From contig NZ_FNFB01000003.1 in NCBI RefSeq assembly GCF_900100395.1, forward strand, positions 186,001 to 250,000: 64,000 nt of DNA, written 5' to 3'. Shown here in pieces: positions 59,141 through 64,000 of this stretch. The stretch is from Nonomuraea maritima (GTDB taxonomy: Bacteria > Actinomycetota > Actinomycetes > Streptosporangiales > Streptosporangiaceae). Each line of letters starts with the position of its first letter. Position 1 is the first letter of the stretch. A program made the position numbers and the translations under genes. Below the pieces are notes generated by a model. That model saw only the letters and a program-made list of their open reading frames with translations. It ran no database searches and was not told the origin of the DNA.

Positions 59141-60304
59141 ATGCGTAGAGGCACGCTCGTGAGGTGGGGACTGCCGGTCGCGGTGGCTTCGGTGATCGGA
59201 GCCGCGATCGGCGCCGGTCCCGTGATCGCCGCGGTCAGCGGCGACCCCGTACTTCCTGAACGCTCGGCCGCGCAGCTGCTGGCCGACGCCACGGCCGCCA
59301 CCCAGAAGGGCGGCATCGCCCCGATGTCAGGCACGGTGCAGCAGACGGCCTCGCTCGGCCTGCCGGCCCTGCCCCAGTTGTCGCAGGCGGGCGGGTCGTC
59401 GCCGCTCAGCCTGCTGTCCGGCTCGCACGAGGTGAAGGTCTGGTACGGCGCCGCCGACAAGCTGCGCGTGGCCATGCCGACCCAGATGAACGAGACCAAC
59501 CTGATCGTCAACGGCGGTCAGGTCTGGTATTGGGAGAGCGACACCAACACCGCCACCAGGATGACCGTCAAGACCCCTGCCGGTCACAAGCGCCCGGTGC
59601 CGCCGCTGCCGGAGCAGGCCGCGCTGACGCCGCAGCAGCTCACCGAGCAGCTGCTCGCCCGCGCCGACGAGCACACCGCCGTCCGGGTGGTCAACACGGC
59701 CGAGGTGGCCGGCCGCCCGGCGTACCAGCTGGTGATCACGCCGAAGGACGAGGGCTCGCTGGTGCGGGAGGTGCGCATCGCCCTCGACGGCGAGACGTAC
59801 GTCCCGCTCCAGGTCCAGGTGTACGCCAAGGGCTCGGCCGAGCCGGCGTTCCAGGTGGGGTTCACCCAGGTGACGTTCACGCCTCCCGCCGAGGAGAACT
59901 TCACCTTCACCCCGCCCGCGGGAGCCAAGGTCGAGGAGCGCACGATCGACCTCGCCGACCTGGTCGGCCGGCGGGTGGAGGAGCGCACCGAGCGGGCCAA
60001 GGACGTCGCAGAGCAGGCGAAGGTCGTCGGCGAGGGCTGGTCGGCGGTCGCCGTCGTGCCGTTCTCCTTGGACGACCTGAGCGCCGAGGCCCGTGGGAAG
60101 GACGCGTCCGGCGCGCGCGGCGACGCCGACCCGCAGGCGATGCTCGACGCCGTGCTGAAGTCCGCCACCCCGGTGAGCGGCGACTGGGGCTCGGGCAAGC
60201 TGATCCGCACCAAGCTGGTCACCGTCCTGCTGACCGACGACGGACGCATCCTCGCGGGCGCGGTCACGCCGGACGAGATCGTCAAGGCGGCGGGCGTCAA
60301 GTGA
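59141..60304 (+). CDS. LolA-like / sigma-E-regulatory-like exported protein
   Basis: A 387-residue protein. N-terminal signal segment (GLPVAVASVIGAAIGAGPVI), then a beta-rich domain with HEVKVWYGAADKLRVAMPTQ, NLIVNGGQVWYWESDTNTAT and YQLVITPKDEGSLVREVRIA, the half-barrel pattern of LolA/LppX-like lipid binders (DUF2092 type). The C-terminal third is more soluble and helical (DLADLVGRRVEERTERAKDV). It probably binds a lipid or senses it outside the membrane. GAGGAG precedes ATG 59141. It overlaps the ABC ATPase gene by four bases (GTGA), so it is part of the ABC system and may be its extracellular partner. Confidence 0.88.
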   Translation: MRRGTLVRWGLPVAVASVIGAAIGAGPVIAAVSGDPVLPERSAAQLLADATAATQKGGIAPMSGTVQQTASLGLPALPQLSQAGGSSPLSLLSGSHEVKVWYGAADKLRVAMPTQMNETNLIVNGGQVWYWESDTNTATRMTVKTPAGHKRPVPPLPEQAALTPQQLTEQLLARADEHTAVRVVNTAEVAGRPAYQLVITPKDEGSLVREVRIALDGETYVPLQVQVYAKGSAEPAFQVGFTQVTFTPPAEENFTFTPPAGAKVEERTIDLADLVGRRVEERTERAKDVAEQAKVVGEGWSAVAVVPFSLDDLSAEARGKDASGARGDADPQAMLDAVLKSATPVSGDWGSGKLIRTKLVTVLLTDDGRILAGAVTPDEIVKAAGVK

Positions 60305-61302
60305 CCGCCGTGACGCACGAAGCGGGGGCGCCCTTCGGGGCGGCCCCGCCCGGCGCGGGCGGCGAGGCGATCGTCACGCGCGGGCTGACCAAGCGCTTCC
60401 GCGGCGGCCAGGTCGCCGTGGACGCGCTCGACCTAGCCGTGCCGCGCGGCTCGGTGTTCGGCTTCCTCGGCCCGAACGGCTCAGGCAAGACCACCACGAT
60501 CCGCATGCTGCTCGGCCTGGTGGCGCCGACCGCCGGCGAGTTCTCGGTGCTGGGGACGCGTCCGGCGGAGGCGCTGCCGCGGGTGGGGGCGCTGGTCGAG
60601 GGGCCGGCGTTCTACCCGTACCTGTCGGGGGAGGCGAACCTGCGGCGCTTCGACGCCGCCGACCCGACCGCGTCCCGGGGCACCGCCGCGCGGCGGATCG
60701 CCGAGGCGCTCGAACGGGTGGGGCTCACGGCCGCCGCGGGCAAGCGCTACCGCAACTACTCCCTCGGCATGCGCCAGCGCCTCGCCATCGCGGCCGCGCT
60801 GCTGGGGCCGCGCGAGCTGCTCATCCTCGACGAGCCCACCAACGGCCTCGACCCGCAGGGCACCCGCGAGGTGCGCACGCTGGTCAAGGAGATCGCCTCC
60901 GACGGCACCACGGTGTTCGTCTCCTCGCACCTGCTGGCCGAGGTCGAGCAGATGTGCACGCACGCGGCGATCATGCGTGCCGGCCGGCTCGTCGCGCATG
61001 GCACGATCGCGTCGCTGAACGCCGGGACGGCCGCCAGGGTCCGGGTGGAGACGCCCGACGCGCCCGGCGCCGCACAGGTGCTGCGCGGGCTCGGCCTGGC
61101 CGACGTCCGCGTCGAGGAGATCGACGGTGCCGACGCGCGGGCGCGTCTGGTCTCGGCCGAGCTGGGTGGACACGCGCCGGAGCGGCTCAACGCCGCGCTC
61201 GTGGAGCAGGGCGTGGCCGTACGGGGGCTGGCCGTGGCCCGGCCGAGCCTCGAGGACGTGTTCGTGCGACTGACAGGGGAGGGCTTCGATGTCGACGGCT
61301 GA
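60301..61302 (+). CDS. ABC transporter ATP-binding protein (exporter type)
   Basis: A 333-residue ATPase: VFGFLGPNGSGKTTTIRML (Walker A), the signature YSLGMRQRLAIAAALLG, Walker B ELLILDEPTNGLDPQGT and VFVSSHLLAEVEQM with the switch His. The signature starts with SLGM rather than LSGG, typical of the BcrA/bacitracin-type and gliding-type exporters. The C-terminal about 90 residues (RVRVETPDAPGAAQVLRGLG) form the usual accessory domain. It is coupled to LolA-like (GTGA overlap) and overlaps the permease gene by 14 bases. Confidence 0.93.
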   Translation: MTAVTHEAGAPFGAAPPGAGGEAIVTRGLTKRFRGGQVAVDALDLAVPRGSVFGFLGPNGSGKTTTIRMLLGLVAPTAGEFSVLGTRPAEALPRVGALVEGPAFYPYLSGEANLRRFDAADPTASRGTAARRIAEALERVGLTAAAGKRYRNYSLGMRQRLAIAAALLGPRELLILDEPTNGLDPQGTREVRTLVKEIASDGTTVFVSSHLLAEVEQMCTHAAIMRAGRLVAHGTIASLNAGTAARVRVETPDAPGAAQVLRGLGLADVRVEEIDGADARARLVSAELGGHAPERLNAALVEQGVAVRGLAVARPSLEDVFVRLTGEGFDVDG

Positions 61303-62422
61303 GGACACCCCACCGACCGGGACGGCGACCGCGACGGCCCAGACCACGCCAGAAACGACCGCGCCAGAAACGACCGCGCCAGAAACGACCGCGCCAGAAA
61401 CGACCGCGCCAGAAACGACCAAGCCCGGCATGACCGCGTCCAGGGGCGGTGGGACCGCGCCCGGTGGGGGAGCGACCGTGGTGGCGGCCGGGCCGCGGCG
61501 GGCGCCTGGTCTGGTGTCCGTCGCGGAGACCAGGAGCACCGCCGAACGCCGTCCCGTCGAGCCCGCGCCGGCGGCGGGCCGCCCTCCGGCGGCGCCGCAG
61601 CGCAGGGCCGGCGCGTTCTGGCGGCTGCTCGGCTCGGAGCTGGCGCTGACCTTCCGCCGCCCGCGCAACCTGCTCATGCTGGCCGTGCTCGCCGTCGTGC
61701 CGGTCGTCGTCGGCATCGGGCTGCGCCTGGTCGGCGCGCCCGACGACGACCTGAGCGGGATGATCGCCGCGGTGGCGGGCAACAGCCTCATGCTGACGTT
61801 CGCGGCGTTCTCGTTCCTGGTACTCCTGCTCATGCCGGTGACGGTGAGCGTGGTCGCGGGCGACGCGCTCGCGGGCGAGGCCGGCGGCGGGACGCTGCGC
61901 TACCTGCTCGCCGCGCCCGCCGGGCGGACGCGGCTGCTGGCCGTGAAGTACCTCAACGCGGCCGTGTACGCCTACGCCGCCACGGCGGTCGTGGCGCTGT
62001 CGGCGCTGGTGACCGGGCTTGTGCTGTTCCCCGCCGGGCCCGTGACGCTGCTGTCGGGCACCACGATCACCATGGCGGAAGGGCTGCTGCGGATCGCGCT
62101 GGCCGTCGGCTACGTCGGCGCCGCGATGTCCGCCCTCGCGGCGGTCGCGCTCGCGATGTCGGCGTTCACCGAGGTGTCCATCGGGGCCATCGCCGCCACC
62201 GTGGTGCTGGTCGTGCTCTGCCAGGTGCTGCGGGCCGTCCCCGCGCTGGACGCGGTGGCGCCCTACCTGCTGCCGACCTGGTTCATGAAGTTCGACGCGG
62301 TGCTGCGCAGCCCGGTCGACTGGGCCGCGCTGGGCGAGGGCCTGCGGGCGTTCGGGGCGTACGTCGTGCTGTTCGGCTCGATCGCCTGGGCCCGCTTCTC
62401 GGGCAAGGACATCACGTCCTGA
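61289..62422 (+). CDS. ABC exporter permease with PETTA repeat N-terminus
   Basis: A 377-residue protein. The first about 110 residues are a Pro/Thr/Ala-rich cytoplasmic tail that contains five tandem PETTA-type units, followed by LLGSELALTFRRPRNLLMLA. About six membrane helices follow, with LAGEAGGGTLRYLLAAPAGR as the ABC-2 type coupling segment and ALAMSAFTEVSIGAIAATVV. It exports an unknown substrate with the preceding ATPase. The repeat tail is unusual for this family and encoded by 15-bp repeats. The end is marked by a strong bidirectional terminator. Confidence 0.9.
   Translation: MSTAEDTPPTGTATATAQTTPETTAPETTAPETTAPETTAPETTKPGMTASRGGGTAPGGGATVVAAGPRRAPGLVSVAETRSTAERRPVEPAPAAGRPPAAPQRRAGAFWRLLGSELALTFRRPRNLLMLAVLAVVPVVVGIGLRLVGAPDDDLSGMIAAVAGNSLMLTFAAFSFLVLLLMPVTVSVVAGDALAGEAGGGTLRYLLAAPAGRTRLLAVKYLNAAVYAYAATAVVALSALVTGLVLFPAGPVTLLSGTTITMAEGLLRIALAVGYVGAAMSALAAVALAMSAFTEVSIGAIAATVVLVVLCQVLRAVPALDAVAPYLLPTWFMKFDAVLRSPVDWAALGEGLRAFGAYVVLFGSIAWARFSGKDITS
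61346..61420 (+). repeat. Five tandem 15-bp repeats encoding PETTA
   Basis: The unit GCGCCAGAAACGACC repeats at 61346, 61361, 61376, 61391 and 61406; the first copy begins AC instead of GC. All keep the frame and encode A-P-E-T-T. The near identity of units indicates recent slippage, so copy number probably varies between strains. Confidence 0.9.
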
Positions 62423-62425
62423 CCG

Positions 62426-62458
62426 CGCGTGCCGGGGCCACCCGCTCCCCGGCACGCG
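62426..62458. terminator. Bidirectional terminator hairpin
   Basis: CGCGTGCCGGGG and CCCCGGCACGCG form a perfect 12-bp stem with a 9-base loop, between the convergent permease and YcnI genes. No U-tract is present. Confidence 0.85.
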
Positions 62459-62465
62459 GGCGATG

Positions 62466-63212
62466 TCAGGCGGTGGGACGGCGGCGCAGGCCGACGACGC
62501 CGACCACGACGCCGATCACGCCCACCACGAGCCCGGCCCCGCCGAGCAGGCGGGCCGTGCTGTCGGCCTGCGACGTCTCGGCCGCCGCGGCCGGCGCCGC
62601 AGAGGCCGCCGCAGAGGCCGCCGCAGTGGGCGTCCCCGCGGCCGGGGCCGCGCTCGCCGGGGCGCCGTGGCCGCCGCCCGCCGCCGCGGGCACCAGCTTC
62701 AGCAGCGGCGCCGGGTGCTCGGCCTCGCTGCCGTCGGCCTTCGGCGCGTCCGACCAGTCGACGACCTCGCCCCCGGAGTACGTCTGCTTCGTCGGGAAGA
62801 AGAGCTGGTCGACGTCCGTGGGCAGCTTGCCCAGCGACACCTCGAACTCCTGGAACTCGCCCGGCTTGATCTCGCCGCCCGACCAGACGATCTTGGTGAC
62901 GGCCTCGTCGAGATCGCCGTACTCGGTCTTGACGGGCGCGGGCAGCTTGCCCTCGGTGACCTGGACCTTCCAGCCGGGCACGGGCTTGACGGAGACGAAG
63001 GCGAGCGGGTGGTCGGTGGGCAGCGAGACCTCGACCTTGGTGGTCGAGGCGTCGTCACGCTCGTTCGGCACCCGGAAGGCGACCTTGCTGAACGAGCCCT
63101 GCTCGGCGCTGCCGGGCTGGATGCTGACGTGGGCGAGCGCGGGCAGCGCGAGGCCCGCGGTGAGTGCGGTGGTGGCGGCGAGCACGGTCGCCGCACGGCG
63201 GATGAAGGACAT
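62466..63212 (-). CDS. ycnI: YcnI-family (DUF1775) copper-binding surface protein
   Basis: A 248-residue protein. A signal peptide (residues 1-27) ends at ALA, leaving His28 as the first residue (HVSIQPGSAEQGS). That N-terminal His is the copper-binding end of YcnI proteins. The beta-sandwich has KVAFRVPNERDDASTTKVEV, FVSVKPVPGWKVQVTEGKLP and IVWSGGEIKPGEFQEFEVSL. An Ala/Pro linker and a C-terminal membrane helix (LLGGAGLVVGVIGVVVGVVG) followed by RRRPTA anchor it. It probably handles Cu(II) outside the membrane. The next gene on the strand, a membrane protein 47 bases away upstream, is a common neighbour. Confidence 0.93.
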   Translation of the reverse strand: MSFIRRAATVLAATTALTAGLALPALAHVSIQPGSAEQGSFSKVAFRVPNERDDASTTKVEVSLPTDHPLAFVSVKPVPGWKVQVTEGKLPAPVKTEYGDLDEAVTKIVWSGGEIKPGEFQEFEVSLGKLPTDVDQLFFPTKQTYSGGEVVDWSDAPKADGSEAEHPAPLLKLVPAAAGGGHGAPASAAPAAGTPTAAASAAASAAPAAAAETSQADSTARLLGGAGLVVGVIGVVVGVVGLRRRPTA

Positions 63213-63259
63213 GCGAGATCTCCACTTGGTCTCAGGGATGGAACAGGGGTGTCAGACGG

Positions 63260-63802
63260 TCAGGCGGGAAGTGGAGGACCACGCCTGGCCAGTTGATGCC
63301 GGAACTCCGGCTGTGGAGGAACCACCCGGGTGCGGACGACCGGCGGGCAGGGACGCACGGCCGCCACGGTCGCCGGCGCCGGCAGGAGCACGGGGAGGCG
63401 CCTGCCGAGGCGGCGCAGCACCGCCCAGAGCGCGGCCTCGCCCCGCGACAGCCACAGACCGGTGATCACGGTGGCCGTCAGGTGGGTGAGCAGCATGCCG
63501 GTGCCGACCGCCAGGCCGCCGTGCGCGTGCCCGTGCACCGAGACGTAGCCGGCGCCCTCTCCTGCGAACAGTTCGTGCAGCCCGATCTGCACCCCGATCA
63601 GCGTGACGTTGATCGTGCCCGCCGAACGCTCGCGGCCGCACAGCCCGAGGCCCAGCGCGGCCACCACGGCGAGCCCGAGCCCGGCGGTGCCCGGATCGGG
63701 AGCCTCGCCCCCGCCGAGCAGGTGGGCGAACGCGGCCAGCATCACACAGACGGCGGCGAAGGCGGCCGTCCGCGCGAGCCGGAGAGGTAGGTGCGCACGC
63801 AT
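63260..63802 (-). CDS. Membrane protein upstream of ycnI, unknown role
   Basis: A 180-residue protein with about four hydrophobic helices (TAAFAAVCVMLAAFAHLLGG, GLGLAVVAALGLGLCGRERS, LIGVQIGLHELFAGEGAGYV, and GTGMLLTHLTATVITGLWLS) and a His-bearing loop VSVHGHAHGGLAVG between the last two. The C-terminus is Arg/Pro-rich. It lies just upstream of ycnI on the same strand, so the two probably form a copper-linked pair. The His cluster fits a metal role, by inference only. ATG 63802 begins directly before the first helix; the frame upstream to 63940 lacks conserved sequence. Confidence 0.8.
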   Translation of the reverse strand: MRAHLPLRLARTAAFAAVCVMLAAFAHLLGGGEAPDPGTAGLGLAVVAALGLGLCGRERSAGTINVTLIGVQIGLHELFAGEGAGYVSVHGHAHGGLAVGTGMLLTHLTATVITGLWLSRGEAALWAVLRRLGRRLPVLLPAPATVAAVRPCPPVVRTRVVPPQPEFRHQLARRGPPLPA

Positions 63803-63931
63803 GGGTCCGCCCCATGTTCTCACGGTGCCGGAACTCTTGAGACGTTGTGCGCCAAGCTGGACAATGGCTGCGCCGTAAGCGGCATTTGTCGCTATGGTCG
63901 TCCCCACCACGTTGACATTGAGGTGAGAACG

Positions 63932-64000
63932 TTGCGGCACTTGGGTGGATTACTTGTCGGCATCGTGGTGACCGCGGCGCTGCTCGGAGGTGGTGGCTGG
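63932..64000 (+). CDS. Start of a membrane protein, cut by the window edge
   Basis: Only 23 codons are visible: LRHLGGLLVGIVVTAALLGG and GGW, a short basic start and then a hydrophobic helix. GAGGTGAG lies just before TTG 63932. GTG 63923 in the same frame is an alternative that would give an MRTLRHLGG start. The gene is divergent from the ycnI-partner gene. Family cannot be assigned. Confidence 0.5.
   Translation, partial: MRHLGGLLVGIVVTAALLGGGGW

Overview
The window is about 72% GC. Genes are packed with GTGA/ATGA overlaps, GTG and TTG starts are common, and third codon positions are almost all G or C. The gene set includes an LCP protein, a Ser/Thr kinase with an extracellular sensor tail, a SpoIIE-type phosphatase, many TetR/GntR/IclR/LysR/ROK regulators, an IdeR-type iron box and an actinobacterial CysRS-like tail. 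Together these point to a filamentous actinomycete chromosome, most likely Streptosporangiaceae (Nonomuraea-like). The genus is inference. No rRNA, tRNA, CRISPR array, prophage or intact insertion sequence was seen.

Layout. 1-9 kb: end of a beta-helix protein, small proteins, a MaoC hydratase and an acyl-CoA dehydrogenase separated by an IS200/IS605 fossil, a TrmB/LuxR-like regulator, an ArsR/CDF metal-efflux pair and an acyltransferase. 9-14 kb: a CcdA/DsbF-type disulfide pair whose DsbF-like gene has an in-frame amber codon, a cyanophycinase-like protein with a CysRS-like tail, and a DsbA/FrnE-like protein. 14-22 kb: an orphan sugar-ABC ATPase, then a sugar-acid locus (LacI, broken PfkB, KDG kinase, KDPG aldolase, 2-hydroxyacid dehydrogenase), then ACC deaminase with its own GntR regulator. 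22-30 kb: PAS/GAF/PP2C phosphatase, a saccharopine-dehydrogenase-like protein with divergent TetR, a membrane Ser/Thr kinase and an atypical P450.

30-36 kb holds a compact aerobic CO dehydrogenase operon of form I, order coxM-coxS-coxL-xdhC-like, with the active-site motif AYACSFR. An IclR gene follows and a LysR gene is divergent. 37-44 kb holds an Entner-Doudoroff operon (zwf-edd-glk-eda) divergent from a ROK regulator, with a good palindrome between them. With the KDG kinase/aldolase genes at 17.7-19.3 kb, the window carries two routes into KDPG. 44-46 kb has a strong iron box shared by a HugZ-like DUF2470 gene and a cysteine-free ribosomal protein S4, followed by a one-domain voltage-gated channel.

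46-64 kb: TetR with a two-gene drug-type ABC exporter, a subtilisin-like protein without a recognisable triad, a membrane-embedded spermidine-synthase-like protein, LCP and YpfJ-type envelope proteins, a LysR regulator, a two-component system divergent from a LolA-like/ABC module across a cluster of CTGAGA half-sites, a YcnI copper protein with its membrane partner, and the start of a last gene cut by the window edge.

The strongest leads are the iron-box S4 paralog, the form I CO dehydrogenase locus, the cyanophycinase/CysRS-tail fusion, the pseudo-subtilisin, and the CTGAGA regulatory cluster.
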